From JBEBGV01 sp040081265 (GTDB lineage: Bacteria > Acidobacteriota > Vicinamibacteria > Vicinamibacterales > UBA2999): a stretch of DNA of 64,000 nucleotides. Position numbers and translations under genes: made by a program. Within the stretch, counting starts at the first letter, position 1; every line of letters begins with the position of its first letter. The DNA lies in the NCBI GenBank assembly GCA_040081265.1, contig JBEBGV010000012.1:1-64000 (forward strand), given 5' to 3'. The notes beneath the pieces are model-generated. The model saw nothing but the letters and a program-made list of their open reading frames with translations. It had not been told where the DNA came from and did no database searches. Shown in pieces: positions 8,166 through 16,783 of the stretch.

Positions 8166-9493
8166 CAGAGCGACCTGACTGTCCTGAACGCTGCGTAGAC
8201 ATAGGGGTAGCGCGGACGGAACCAGTTGCGGAAACCGGCACGGACCAGATGACGATCGGTCACCGGCGAGGCACCTTTCAGGACGAAGTGCTGATCGTCG
8301 AAGAACTCAGCGGAGTACTCGGGATACGACGGCAACGGCGTGAACCCGTCGAAGGGACGGAACACGTCACCGGTCCACTCCCAGCCGTTCCCGACGAGGT
8401 CGTGCACGCCGAACGCGCTCGCACCTGCGGGCCGACGGCCTGCGGGTTCGGGGTCCCAGCGAAGAAAATCGAAGTTGGCAGGGGCACGCGCCGGAATGTC
8501 GTTGCCCCACGGGTACGCGCGGCGGGCGCCCTCGGGAGTGGCATACGCCGCGCGGTGAAACTCCGCCTCAGTCAGGAGACGACGGCCGCGCCATCTGGCG
8601 TACGCGTGGGCCTCCGCCCAGGTCGCATAGACCGGCCAGCTCAGGGGAAGCGGCACGCGCTCGAACATCGCCCGCCAGAACCACTGCCCGTCGCGCTGCT
8701 CCCACAGAAACGGATGGCTGATCGACGCCTGCTCGACCCAGGCCCAGTCCTCGTCACGCCACCACCTGGCATCCCGATAGCCGTCGGCATCCACGAACTC
8801 CATGAAGTCGGCGTTGGTCACGTTGTGCACGTCGATCGCAAACGCGTCAACGGGCCGCTGCATTGCCGGCCGCTCGTTATCCCAGGCAAAGGGAGCCTGC
8901 CGGAGGTCTGTCCCGAGCTCGGCGATGCCCGGTGGAATCACGACCTCCGCACTTCGAGGCCCGGGCGATGTCAGGCGAGGCGGCACGGTCAGATAACTCT
9001 CGGGCTTGCGCTTCCAGTCATATGGCATCTGGTGCCAGATGTAGGCCAGCGTTTCCTGGTGCATCTCCTCGTGCTCGAGGATGGTCCAGGCCGCTTCGCC
9101 CCCAGCCAGAAGCGGATGATCGTCCCGTACGATATCTGCGTTCGCGAGGGCATCCGCGACACGGCGGTCGGCTTCCTCCGCGTACTGCTGCACCACGTTT
9201 CGGGATGGCCAGGTCGGGTTGCCACGAGCCACCGCCGCAGCCTCTTCCTCCGGATCGATGCCTCGCGCGAAAATCCGCTCGAGCTCCGCGTCGATGCCTG
9301 CTTGCCCGAGGCCGCGCCTGAGCAGGGTGTTGACGGCGAAAGCCGGAAGGTGTCCCTCGTAAAACACCACCGGGTTGCGCAGCGCGATCGGCCGCGCATA
9401 ATACGCCTCCTCGGACACCAGCGCGAACAGAGCACGTGTGCGCGCCCGGATGCGGTCAAAACGCTCGACGAGCGCCTGGCGGTCGATGGACAC
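8165..9493 (-). CDS. egtB: Ergothioneine sulfoxide synthase EgtB
   Basis: Non-heme iron enzyme joining hercynine to a thiol donor with oxygen. From the GTG at 9493 it is 442 residues. The N-terminal DinB-like helical domain supplies a three-histidine iron site: H48 (FYEGHLPAF), H141 and H145 (HEEMHQE). The C-terminal half is an FGE-sulfatase domain (NVTNADFMEFV; YPWGNDIPA; DLVGNGWEWTGDVF). The frame is open upstream to 9790, but that part lies antisense to thiS and is not EgtB-like, so the shorter start is chosen. EgtC and EgtE are not nearby. Confidence 0.93.
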   Translation of the reverse strand: MSIDRQALVERFDRIRARTRALFALVSEEAYYARPIALRNPVVFYEGHLPAFAVNTLLRRGLGQAGIDAELERIFARGIDPEEEAAAVARGNPTWPSRNVVQQYAEEADRRVADALANADIVRDDHPLLAGGEAAWTILEHEEMHQETLAYIWHQMPYDWKRKPESYLTVPPRLTSPGPRSAEVVIPPGIAELGTDLRQAPFAWDNERPAMQRPVDAFAIDVHNVTNADFMEFVDADGYRDARWWRDEDWAWVEQASISHPFLWEQRDGQWFWRAMFERVPLPLSWPVYATWAEAHAYARWRGRRLLTEAEFHRAAYATPEGARRAYPWGNDIPARAPANFDFLRWDPEPAGRRPAGASAFGVHDLVGNGWEWTGDVFRPFDGFTPLPSYPEYSAEFFDDQHFVLKGASPVTDRHLVRAGFRNWFRPRYPYVYAAFRTVRSL

Positions 9494-9510
9494 GGCGGGC
9501 AAGATCCGAG

Positions 9511-9541
9511 CATATACTGGGTTGCGGCTGACCACTGGCAA
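9511..9541. promoter_or_regulatory. Divergent promoter region of egtB and thiS
   Basis: Only 79 bp separate the egtB and thiS start codons. On the minus strand TTGCCA (9541-9536) and TATATG (9516-9511) are 19 bp apart (18 if GTATAT is taken), upstream of egtB. On the plus strand TATACT (9513-9518) is a good -10 for thiS with a leader of about 50 nt, but its -35 is weak. The two -10 boxes overlap. No TPP riboswitch core is seen in the short leader. Confidence 0.4.
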
Positions 9542-9572
9542 CTGGCCACCGGCAACCATCAACAGCAGAGCC

Positions 9573-9773
9573 GTGACGATTACGCTCAACGGTGAACCGT
9601 ATGAACTCGACCGGCCGATGTCCGTGGTCGAGCTTCTGGCCACCCTGGACATCGACCCCAGGCGTGTCGCGGTGGAGCACAACCTGTCCATCATCCGGCG
9701 CCACACCTTCTCAGACATCATCGTCGGCGACGGCGACCGTATAGAGGTCGTCAACTTCGTCGGTGGTGGATAA
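9573..9773 (+). CDS. thiS: Sulfur carrier protein ThiS
   Basis: 66-residue ubiquitin-like sulfur carrier for thiazole synthesis. It starts at GTG (TITLNGEPYEL follows) and ends in FVGGG, giving the C-terminal Gly-Gly that is adenylated and thiocarboxylated. It overlaps thiG by 11 bp. The adenylating enzyme ThiF is not in the window. The frame extends upstream to 9438, but that part crosses the egtB start region and is not ThiS-like. Confidence 0.9.
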   Translation: MTITLNGEPYELDRPMSVVELLATLDIDPRRVAVEHNLSIIRRHTFSDIIVGDGDRIEVVNFVGGG

Positions 9774-10557
9774 ACCCGTGACTGACACACCCTTTGTCAT
9801 CGCCGGCCGGACCTTCGCGTCCCGCCTGATCGTCGGCACCGGCAAGTACCCCTCGAACCCCGTGATGGCCCAGGCTCATGCAGCCTCTGGCGCCGACATG
9901 GTTACAGTGGCCGTACGGCGCGTGAACATTGCGGATCGGACCCGTGAGTCGCTTCTCGACTACATCGATACGGCGCGCATGTTCATCCTGCCCAACACCG
10001 CCGGGTGCTATACCGCCGACGATGCCGTGCGGACTGCGCATCTGGCCCGCGAAGCGGGCCTGTCGAACTGGGTCAAGCTCGAGGTGATTGGAGACGAACG
10101 CACGCTCTTCCCCGACACCGCCGCGCTCATCGACGCCACACGAATTCTCGTCAAGGACGGCTTTGTCGTCCTGCCCTACACCAACGACGACCCGATCGCC
10201 TGCCGCAAGCTCGAAGACGCTGGTGCCGCGGCGGTGATGCCCCTCGGCGCGCCGATTGGCTCAGGACTCGGCATCCAGAACGTCAACAACCTGCGGATCA
10301 TCCGCGAGTTCAGCCGTGTGCCGATGATCGTGGACGCCGGAGTTGGAACCGCCTCGGACGCCGCTCTGGCCATGGAGATCGGAGCAGACGGCGTCCTGAT
10401 GAACACCGCCATCGCCGGGGCGCGCGAGCCGGTCGTGATGGCAGACGCCATGCGCCACGCCGTGCTGGCCGGGCGGTTGGCGTATCTGGCCGGGCGCATC
10501 CCGCGAAAGATGTACGCCACGGCAAGCAGTCCCGTCGAGGGGCTGGTCGGCAGCTAG
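9763..10557 (+). CDS. thiG: Thiazole synthase ThiG
   Basis: 264-residue TIM-barrel enzyme that forms the thiazole phosphate ring from deoxyxylulose phosphate, dehydroglycine and ThiS-bound sulfur. The Schiff-base lysine is K105 in WVKLEVIGD. SRLIVGTGKYP near the N-terminus and PIGSGLGIQN, VDAGVGTASDAA and GVLMNTAIAGA in the phosphate-binding half are family hallmarks. The GTG at 9763 overlaps thiS; a second GTG at 9778 just after the thiS stop is equally possible. Confidence 0.95.
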   Translation: MVDKPVTDTPFVIAGRTFASRLIVGTGKYPSNPVMAQAHAASGADMVTVAVRRVNIADRTRESLLDYIDTARMFILPNTAGCYTADDAVRTAHLAREAGLSNWVKLEVIGDERTLFPDTAALIDATRILVKDGFVVLPYTNDDPIACRKLEDAGAAAVMPLGAPIGSGLGIQNVNNLRIIREFSRVPMIVDAGVGTASDAALAMEIGADGVLMNTAIAGAREPVVMADAMRHAVLAGRLAYLAGRIPRKMYATASSPVEGLVGS

Positions 10558-11762
10558 TGGCGGACTCCAGCGACACGTCGACCCGCCGTTCGGCCGCGCC
10601 GGACCGTCATCAGATCGAGCGCCTGAACCGCGACTGGGCCATCCTCGACGAGGAGGCGGGCACCGGACTGCGCGGTCGCTTCGCCGCGCTGGCGCGGCGC
10701 CTCTTCAGGCGCCCCTTTGTTCGCCAGCAGGAATTCAACGCCGTGCTCGTCGATCACCTCAACCGCAACATGCCCGTGCTCGACGAGCTGGTGCGTGCGC
10801 GCGAGCGCATGGAAGACGTGGCCGATGCGGTCCAGCGGGAGCGCGAAGCGCTGGCGGCTCGAGAAATCCGCATCGATGCGGCGGTGGCGTCGCTGGTGGC
10901 GTCGCACCGCGAACTGCGCACGGCGGTGAACGTCGTGCAGCAGGCCACCCAGCAGCTCAAACGCGAGCTCTCCCGTCCGCGCGCGGATGACGGAGCGTCG
11001 GGTCAGCCTGGCACCAGCCCCGCGCCGCCCTCTTCGAGTGCGGCGTCCACCCAGTTCGAGTCCCTCGACAGTCACAAGTACGTCGGCTTCGAGAACGAGT
11101 TTCGCGGCTCGCCGGAGGAGATCGCCAGGCGGATCGAGAGTTACCTGCCCTTCTTCGATGGCTCGCGCGACGTGCTGGACGTAGGGTGCGGACGCGGAGA
11201 GTTCCTGGAAAGTCTTGCGGCTCGCGGCATCAGCGCACGAGGCATCGACCTGAACCCGTCGATGGTGGATGTCTGTCAGGCAAAGGGCCTGAAGGTGGAC
11301 GCGGCTGACGCCCTGACGTACCTGCGGGCGCAGCCCGACGGCTCGCTCGGCGGCCTCTTTGCGGCGCAGGTGGTGGAGCACCTCGAGCCCAGCTACCTGG
11401 TGCAGTTCCTGGACGCGGCGTTCGACAAGCTCAGGCCGGGGTCAGCGGTCGTGCTCGAAACGATCAACCCGGCGTGCTGGCTGGCCTTCTTCGAGAGCTA
11501 CATCCGCGACATCACCCACGTGCGACCGATCCATCCCGATACGCTGAAGTATCTGCTGGTCGCCAGCGGCTTCCAGTCGGTGGAAATCCAGTACCGATCG
11601 CCGTATCCGGAGGGCGAGAAGTTGCAGGCGGTCGCAACCGAGGCGCTGGGCGAGGGTGCGTCGGCGCACGACGCCGTCGAAACCATCAACGCCAACGTGG
11701 CGAAGATCAACGGGCTGCTCTTCACCTGGATGGACTACGCGGCCATCGGCCGCCGCGGTTAG
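10557..11762 (+). CDS. WbdD-like class I methyltransferase with coiled coil
   Basis: 401 residues from a GTG that shares one base with the thiG stop (TAGTG). Residues about 60-140 form a charged coiled coil, followed by a Ser/Pro/Ala-rich linker. The methyltransferase domain has SAM motif LDVGCGRGEF at 207-216, GIDLNPSMVDVC, and AAQVVEHLEPSYL. The FENEFRGSPEEI lead-in and the DITHVRPIHPDTL segment resemble the methyltransferase half of WbdD-type O-antigen chain terminators. The likely role is methylation of a glycan; the acceptor is unknown. It runs into the convergent gmd gene with 4 bp of overlap and opens the glycan locus. Confidence 0.75.
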   Translation: MADSSDTSTRRSAAPDRHQIERLNRDWAILDEEAGTGLRGRFAALARRLFRRPFVRQQEFNAVLVDHLNRNMPVLDELVRARERMEDVADAVQREREALAAREIRIDAAVASLVASHRELRTAVNVVQQATQQLKRELSRPRADDGASGQPGTSPAPPSSSAASTQFESLDSHKYVGFENEFRGSPEEIARRIESYLPFFDGSRDVLDVGCGRGEFLESLAARGISARGIDLNPSMVDVCQAKGLKVDAADALTYLRAQPDGSLGGLFAAQVVEHLEPSYLVQFLDAAFDKLRPGSAVVLETINPACWLAFFESYIRDITHVRPIHPDTLKYLLVASGFQSVEIQYRSPYPEGEKLQAVATEALGEGASAHDAVETINANVAKINGLLFTWMDYAAIGRRG

Positions 11763-12727
11763 CGCTTCCTGGACAGGCGCGCCACGTCAGCGTCCACCAT
11801 CATCGCCACCAGCTGCGTGAAGGTGACCGCCGGCTCCCACTTCAACTCGCGTTTGGCTTTCGAAGCATCACCGATCAGGTGATCGACTTCAGCCGGGCGG
11901 AGGAACGCGGGGTCAATCCGCACGTACTTCTCCCAGTCCAGGCCCACGTGGCCAAAAGCCGCCTGCACCAGTTCCTTGACCGAGTGGCTCTCGCCCGTCG
12001 CGATGACGTAGTCGTCGGCGGTGTCCTGCTGCAGCATCAGCCACATCGCGCGCACGTAATCTCCGGCGAAACCCCAGTCGCGACAGGCGTCCAGATTGCC
12101 GAGCGCAATGTGATCGGCCAGCCCGAGCTTGATCCGGGCCACACCGTCGCTGACCTTGCGCGTGACGAACTCGAGCCCGCGCCGCGGCGACTCGTGGTTG
12201 AACAGGATGCCGGAGCACGCGAACATGCCGTAGCTCTCGCGGTAGTTCACCGTGATGTAGTGGCCGAACACCTTGGACACACCGTACGGGCTTCGCGGGT
12301 AGAACGGGGTGAGCTCGGTCTGGGGCACTTCGCGGACGCGCCCGTACATCTCGCTCGATGACGCCTGGTAGATCTTGATCGAGGTATCCACATGGCGAAT
12401 CGCCTCGAGCATCCTCGTGACCCCCTGTGAGTTGTACTCGCCGGTCAGGAGGGGCTGGTCCCACGAGGCTGGAACAAACGACATCGCCGCCAGGTTGTAG
12501 ACCTCGTGTGGCTTGACGTCCTGCACGATCCGCAGCATCGACAGCTGATCGAGCAGGTCGGCGGGCCTCAGCGTAATGCGGTCGAGAAGATGTTCGATAC
12601 GCCACAGGTTCGGGGCACTCGAGCGCCGGACGACGCCGGTGACCTCGTAACCCTTGTCCAGCAGCAGTTCAGCCAGATACGAACCATCCTGCCCGGAGAT
12701 ACCCGTAATCACTGTTCGTTTTGCCAC
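11759..12727 (-). CDS. gmd: GDP-mannose 4,6-dehydratase
   Basis: Converts GDP-mannose to GDP-4-keto-6-deoxymannose, the precursor of GDP-rhamnose, GDP-fucose and GDP-perosamine. The NADP motif GISGQDGSYLAE is near residue 10, the SSSEMYG and YGVSK segments give the catalytic Ser/Thr-Tyr-Lys set, and FNHESPRRGLEFVTRK is family-specific. The GTG at 12727 has AAGGGA 5 nt upstream and is preferred to the 12751 start, which would add eight residues and overlap the next gene by 14 bp. The immediate RmlD-like and DegT neighbours suggest reduction or amination of its product. Confidence 0.93.
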   Translation of the reverse strand: MAKRTVITGISGQDGSYLAELLLDKGYEVTGVVRRSSAPNLWRIEHLLDRITLRPADLLDQLSMLRIVQDVKPHEVYNLAAMSFVPASWDQPLLTGEYNSQGVTRMLEAIRHVDTSIKIYQASSSEMYGRVREVPQTELTPFYPRSPYGVSKVFGHYITVNYRESYGMFACSGILFNHESPRRGLEFVTRKVSDGVARIKLGLADHIALGNLDACRDWGFAGDYVRAMWLMLQQDTADDYVIATGESHSVKELVQAAFGHVGLDWEKYVRIDPAFLRPAEVDHLIGDASKAKRELKWEPAVTFTQLVAMMVDADVARLSRKR

Positions 12728-12737
12728 GTCAGTCCCT

Positions 12738-13601
12738 TTATCGTGTCTCAAACCCTGTCAACCAGCGCCCGATCGCGTCTCGCCACGACGGCATCACCAC
12801 ACCGGCAGCCTGGAGCTTCGCGTTCGAGAGCGCACAATATTTCGGACGCGCCGCCCTCATCGTCACTGCATCGGTGGTGATGGCCTTGATTCGCGGCTCA
12901 ACACCCAGGACGCGCGCAGCCTCGTGTGCGACCTCGTACCAGCTCCCCGACTCCGAACTGACGCAGTGATACAGCCCGGGGGCCACGCCCCGTTCGACGA
13001 TGGCCCTGGTTGCCGTGGCGACGTCTTCGACGTAGCTCGGTGTCACCACGCGATCGGTGAACGCGGCCACCTCACGTCCCTCGCGCATGGCCCTGACGAT
13101 CTTGTCGAGCGTACCAAGACGACCTGACCAGGCCAACGGCATCCCGAACAGGCTTTCGACACGAAGTACGTACCCTCGCGCCGTTTCGAGCCCGAACCAC
13201 TCGCCAAGGAGCTTGGACGCCGCATACACACTTCTCGGCGCCGGCGTTGACTGTTCATTGTACGGTTCGCTCGCCGTGCCGTCGAATACGAAGTCGGTGC
13301 CGTAGTGCACGAGGAGGGCTCCGCATGCGTCTGCCGCGCGTGCAAGCGAGCGCACCGCAAACGCGTTGACCGCAAGGGCCTCCTCGGGACGGTCCTCGGC
13401 ACCATCGACATCGTTGAAGGCGGCGCAGTTGATAATCACCGCTGGCGACGCCTCCGCCACGTGAGACGCCACCTCGACAGGATCGCTGATGTCCAGGTCT
13501 GACCTGGTGCGGGCAAGCACGGACCAGCCTGAAAACGCGTTGATGACCGCCTCCGCCAGCTGCCCGTGTGCTCCTGTCACGAGCACCCGGCCCTGGCTCA
13601 C
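12738..13601 (-). CDS. RmlD-like NDP-4-keto-6-deoxysugar reductase
   Basis: 287-residue short-chain reductase of the dTDP-4-dehydrorhamnose reductase (RmlD) family. VLVTGAHGQLAEA is the cofactor loop, GTDFVFDG and YAASKLLGEW the active-site Thr/Tyr/Lys region. RmlD normally acts on dTDP-4-keto-rhamnose, but no rmlABC genes are here and gmd is next door, so reduction of the GDP-4-keto-6-deoxymannose product (an Rmd-like role) is at least as likely. It is coupled to the upstream aminotransferase by a 4-bp overlap. Confidence 0.82.
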   Translation of the reverse strand: MSQGRVLVTGAHGQLAEAVINAFSGWSVLARTRSDLDISDPVEVASHVAEASPAVIINCAAFNDVDGAEDRPEEALAVNAFAVRSLARAADACGALLVHYGTDFVFDGTASEPYNEQSTPAPRSVYAASKLLGEWFGLETARGYVLRVESLFGMPLAWSGRLGTLDKIVRAMREGREVAAFTDRVVTPSYVEDVATATRAIVERGVAPGLYHCVSSESGSWYEVAHEAARVLGVEPRIKAITTDAVTMRAARPKYCALSNAKLQAAGVVMPSWRDAIGRWLTGFETR

Positions 13602-14707
13602 CGGTATGCCTCCGCAATGCTGGACACGACATACGCCAGCTGCTCGGCGGTCAACTCCGGAAAGACAGGGAGCGCCAGCACGTCCGCACAGGCCGCATCG
13701 GCGTGCGGAAATGCCCCTCGCGCGGACGGCAGATCAGCGAAACAGACCTGGCGGTGAAACGGCACCGGATAGTAGACGGCCGTCCCGACGTTTCGGGTCT
13801 CGAGGTGCGCCTTCAGCCTGTCGCGCTCCCGCGCCCTGATGACGTACTGGTGATAGATGTGCCGCGAGCCCTGCGGTTCGCACGGGAGCGTGAGCACCGA
13901 CTCGAGATCTGCCTGAGCAAAGAGGCGCGCGTAGGTGGCGGCATTGGCGCGACGTCGCGCTGTCCAGCCCTCGAGATGCGGCAGCTTCACCCGAAGAATC
14001 GCCGCCTGCAGCGCGTCCATCCTGAAGTTCCCACCGATGACCGTATGGTGATACTTGGTTTCCTCACCATGGGTGCGGAGCAGCCGCACTCGCGCAGCCA
14101 TGGCGTCATCGTTGGTGGTCACCAGACCGGCGTCGCCGAAGGCACCGAGGTTCTTGCTGGGAAAGAACGAAAAGCAGCCCAGCGTTCCAAGCGATCCGGC
14201 CTGCCGCCCTCTGATGGTGGCGCCAATCGCCTGCGCCGCATCCTCGATGATCGCGACGGTCCCAGGCAGCCGTGAAGCCAGCAGCTCGACGTCGGCACAG
14301 AGGCCGAACAGGTGCACCGGAATCACGGCTTTCGTGCGCGGCGTCAACGCCTTCACCACCTCGTCGGCATCGAGCAGGAGCGTGGTCGGGTCGATATCAA
14401 CAAACACCGGCCGGGCACCGAGCCTCGACACGCAGCCCGCGGTGGCAAAAAATGAGAAGGTCGGCGTGATGACCTCGTCGCCAGGACCCACGCCAGCGGC
14501 CATCAACGCCACGAGCAGGGCGTCAGTGCCGGACGAGACCGCGATCGCGTGTCGCACGCCAATGGCGTCGGCCAGTTCTGATTCGAGGCCGGTGACCTCG
14601 GGGCCGAGGATGAACTGCTGCGAGACGCAGACTCGCTCGACGGCAGCGGCGACCGCGGCGCGAATCGACGCATACTGAAGGTGAAGGTCGAGAAGAGGAA
14701 CAGTCAC
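13598..14707 (-). CDS. DegT/DnrJ/EryC1 sugar aminotransferase
   Basis: 369 residues, a PLP-dependent aminotransferase acting on keto sugar nucleotides. The SGTDALLVAL loop, the IEDAAQAIGA aspartate segment and the PLP lysine in FFPSKNLGAFGDAG are all present. The C-terminal YHQYVIRA and VYYPVPFHRQ are typical. With gmd nearby the substrate could be GDP-4-keto-6-deoxymannose (perosamine type), but a nonulosonate intermediate is also possible. The start is the GTG at 14707 with GAGGA upstream. The frame runs on to 15766, but that extension is antisense to the FAD oxidase gene and is not coding. Confidence 0.9.
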   Translation of the reverse strand: MTVPLLDLHLQYASIRAAVAAAVERVCVSQQFILGPEVTGLESELADAIGVRHAIAVSSGTDALLVALMAAGVGPGDEVITPTFSFFATAGCVSRLGARPVFVDIDPTTLLLDADEVVKALTPRTKAVIPVHLFGLCADVELLASRLPGTVAIIEDAAQAIGATIRGRQAGSLGTLGCFSFFPSKNLGAFGDAGLVTTNDDAMAARVRLLRTHGEETKYHHTVIGGNFRMDALQAAILRVKLPHLEGWTARRRANAATYARLFAQADLESVLTLPCEPQGSRHIYHQYVIRARERDRLKAHLETRNVGTAVYYPVPFHRQVCFADLPSARGAFPHADAACADVLALPVFPELTAEQLAYVVSSIAEAYR

Positions 14708-14718
14708 GCGATCCTCGC

Positions 14719-14748
14719 ATCGTACCTTAACGGGATCTGGTCGCACAA
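14719..14748 (-). promoter_or_regulatory. Candidate promoter for the DegT-RmlD-gmd operon
   Basis: In the 45-bp divergent gap the minus strand has TTGTGC (14748-14743), an 18-bp spacer and TACGAT (14724-14719), then GAGGA before the GTG at 14707. The -35 matches the consensus weakly, the -10 moderately. No comparable box was found for the plus-strand FAD oxidase. Confidence 0.35.
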
Positions 14749-14752
14749 ACGT

Positions 14753-15850
14753 ATGGAACACGTCGATACAGCAATCATTGGCGGTGGTGTCGTGGGGCTC
14801 TCGGCAGCGTGGACACTGGCACAGCAAGGCCGCCGGGTCTGCGTGCTCGAGCGTGGTCCGCGGCCCGGCACGGGGATGAGCACGCGGAACAGTCAGGTCA
14901 TCCACGCCGGCATCTACTACGCCGCCGGCACACTCAAGTCGCGGCTGGCTGTTCAGGGTGCACCGCGCCTCTACGAGTTCTGCCAGACCTATAACGTGAC
15001 CCATCAGCGATGCGGGAAGCTGATCGTCGCTCCCCCGTCGGGCGACATCAGCGCGCTCGAGCGTCTCCTTCAGCGTGGCCTTGCCAACGGGGCTTCTGGA
15101 CTCCGGCTCGTCGACGCCGGCTTCGTGAAGCAGCGTGAGCCACACGTGGCTGCGAGCGCGGCGATCTTCTCTCCCGACACAGGCATCGTCGATGCCGAGG
15201 GTCTGATTCGCACCCTGGCTCGCCTGTGCGACGACCTCGACGTGGCGGTGCTGACGTCGACTCCGCTGATCGGAGGGGCCGCGAGCCCCGACGGTTTCGA
15301 GCTGCAGACGCCATCGGAAAGAATTCGCGCGTCGGTCGTCGTCAACGCCGGCGGATTGTTTGCCGACGAGGTCTCCGCCACGCTCGGTGGCCGCGCGATC
15401 CGCATCTATCCCTGCCGGGGCGAGTACGCCGAGGTCGTACCGGCGCGGCGCGGGCTTCTCAACGCCCTGGTCTACCCCCTGCCTCACGCGCAGGGACACG
15501 GGCTCGGCGTGCACCTGACGAAGACCGTGCACGGCAACGTCACCCTGGGTCCTACAGTGCACTACCAGGCCAGCAAAGACGACTACGAGAGCGACCGACT
15601 TCCGATCGAGGATTTCCTCGAGCCGGCGCGGGAGCTCCTGCCGTCGCTGACCCTCGCCGACCTCCGGCTCGGCCAGAGCGGCATCCGCGCAAAGCTCCAC
15701 CCTCCTGAAGATGGATTTGCTGATTTTATGATTGAGAGAGACGCCGGCAACCCGCGTCTGGTGCACGCGGCGGGCATCGAGTCGCCAGGACTTACGGCAT
15801 GCCTGGCGATCGCGGATGAGATTGAACGGCTGGTCAGCGAATCGCTGTAA
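14753..15850 (+). CDS. L-2-hydroxyglutarate oxidase-like FAD oxidoreductase
   Basis: 365 residues from the ATG at 14753; open frame upstream adds 24 unlikely residues. The FAD Rossmann motif IIGGGVVGLSAAW is at about 7-19. STRNSQVIHAGIYYAAGTLK is the LhgO signature, where the conserved His and Tyr region contacts the 2-hydroxy acid. VVNAGGLFADEV and the C-terminal GIESPGLTACLAIADEI complete the DAO-type fold. The probable reaction is oxidation of L-2-hydroxyglutarate to 2-oxoglutarate, though other 2-hydroxy acids are possible. It is the only plus-strand gene inside the left part of the glycan locus and faces the GT2 gene across a hairpin. Confidence 0.85.
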   Translation: MEHVDTAIIGGGVVGLSAAWTLAQQGRRVCVLERGPRPGTGMSTRNSQVIHAGIYYAAGTLKSRLAVQGAPRLYEFCQTYNVTHQRCGKLIVAPPSGDISALERLLQRGLANGASGLRLVDAGFVKQREPHVAASAAIFSPDTGIVDAEGLIRTLARLCDDLDVAVLTSTPLIGGAASPDGFELQTPSERIRASVVVNAGGLFADEVSATLGGRAIRIYPCRGEYAEVVPARRGLLNALVYPLPHAQGHGLGVHLTKTVHGNVTLGPTVHYQASKDDYESDRLPIEDFLEPARELLPSLTLADLRLGQSGIRAKLHPPEDGFADFMIERDAGNPRLVHAAGIESPGLTACLAIADEIERLVSESL

Positions 15851-15878
15851 CGATCGCCCTGCCGCCAGGTGTACGTAG

Positions 15879-15899
15879 GCCGGGTCCGCAGGACCCGGC
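15879..15899. terminator. Perfect hairpin between convergent genes
   Basis: GCCGGGTCC (15879-15887) and GGACCCGGC (15891-15899) form a 9-bp perfect stem around a GCA loop. It lies between the convergent stop codons at 15850 and 15902, so it can act on both transcripts. There is no T-run, so it may need Rho or be a REP-like element. Confidence 0.6.
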
Positions 15900-15901
15900 G
15901 A

Positions 15902-16777
15902 TCACACGCGGACGCGCCACCAGCAGCGGGCAGACAGCAACAGGCGGGCGATGACACGTTTCGGGTTCAGCCCTCCAGGCGCCACATGTGTCGCGTAGTA
16001 AAGATACGCGCTCTCGTGAAACGCCCGAATCGACGCCGCCCTGGCCGTGCTGCTCGAGCGCCCCACCTGATGGACCGCGACGGCCTGCGGAACGTAGCGC
16101 ACGTGCATACCCGCGTTCCTCAGCCTGCGACAGAGGTCTGCATCCTCCCAGTAGAGGAAGTAGCGCTCATCGAAACCTCCAACCCGCATCACCGACGAAC
16201 GCCGCGCCAGCATGCAGGCTCCAGACAGCCAGTCCACCACCACGCTCGCCGCTCCAGGCGCGGCAGCACCGACGTCGACGACGTTGCGCTTCGCCACAGC
16301 AGCGCCCGGTAACAGCCGCCGCAGCGCAGAGGTTCGGCCGAAGAGCCCTGTCAACATGTCGGGATCGCCGCGAGCGCTCCCCTGAATGCTCCCGTCGGGA
16401 TCGAGGATCCTGGGCCCGACGATGGCGCAGTCGGGATACTGCTGAAGCACTCCGGCGAGCTCGGCGGTCGCGCCAGGCCCGATCGTGCAGTCCGGATTGA
16501 GCAGCAGCACAAGGTCAGCCGTCGTCGCGGCCAGACCTTGATTCACCCCACACGCAAAACCAACGTTCTCCCGATTGCGAATCACCCGCACCCATGGCGC
16601 GATGCCCTCGACGCCTTCGATGCTCCCGTCGCGCGAGGCATTGTCGACGACCAGGGCATCCCACGTGATCGTGGTGTCATCCACCAGCGACCGCAGCGCA
16701 TCCGCCAACGCGGGGCCGGCGTTGTAGTTGACGATGACAACGGCAACCGCAATCCGCGCGTCTGCGTGCGCGTCCAT
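15902..16777 (-). CDS. Rhamnosyltransferase-like GT2
   Basis: 291-residue family 2 (GT-A) transferase. VAVVIVNYNAG opens the nucleotide-binding half, VVDNASRDGS and LLLNPDCTIG supply the metal/nucleotide-binding acidic residues (NPD in place of DxD), and DWLSGACMLARR with GFDERYFLYWEDADLCRRL is the acceptor/catalytic segment seen in WbbL-type rhamnosyltransferases. It has no membrane segment, so it should act on lipid-linked sugar at the inner membrane face. It lies 6 bp after the WecA-like fusion gene, consistent with adding the second sugar. Confidence 0.88.
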   Translation of the reverse strand: MDAHADARIAVAVVIVNYNAGPALADALRSLVDDTTITWDALVVDNASRDGSIEGVEGIAPWVRVIRNRENVGFACGVNQGLAATTADLVLLLNPDCTIGPGATAELAGVLQQYPDCAIVGPRILDPDGSIQGSARGDPDMLTGLFGRTSALRRLLPGAAVAKRNVVDVGAAAPGAASVVVDWLSGACMLARRSSVMRVGGFDERYFLYWEDADLCRRLRNAGMHVRYVPQAVAVHQVGRSSSTARAASIRAFHESAYLYYATHVAPGGLNPKRVIARLLLSARCWWRVRV

Positions 16778-16783
16778 CGCGGC

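Noticed and set aside
9494..9572. Possible TPP riboswitch upstream of thiS
   Set aside because: The leader is only about 50 nt and lacks the CUGAGA core and conserved stems.
8249..9595. A 448-codon plus-strand frame opposite egtB
   Set aside because: It is fully antisense to egtB and has no recognisable domain.
10005..10556. Plus-strand frame overlapping thiG that continues into the methyltransferase
   Set aside because: Within thiG it is a shadow frame; the methyltransferase starts at the GTG at 10557 sharing a base with the thiG stop.
14708..15766. Long minus-strand extension of the DegT aminotransferase frame (would give 722 residues)
   Set aside because: It is antisense to the well-supported FAD oxidase and shows no protein family features; the aminotransferase fold begins at the GTG at 14707.
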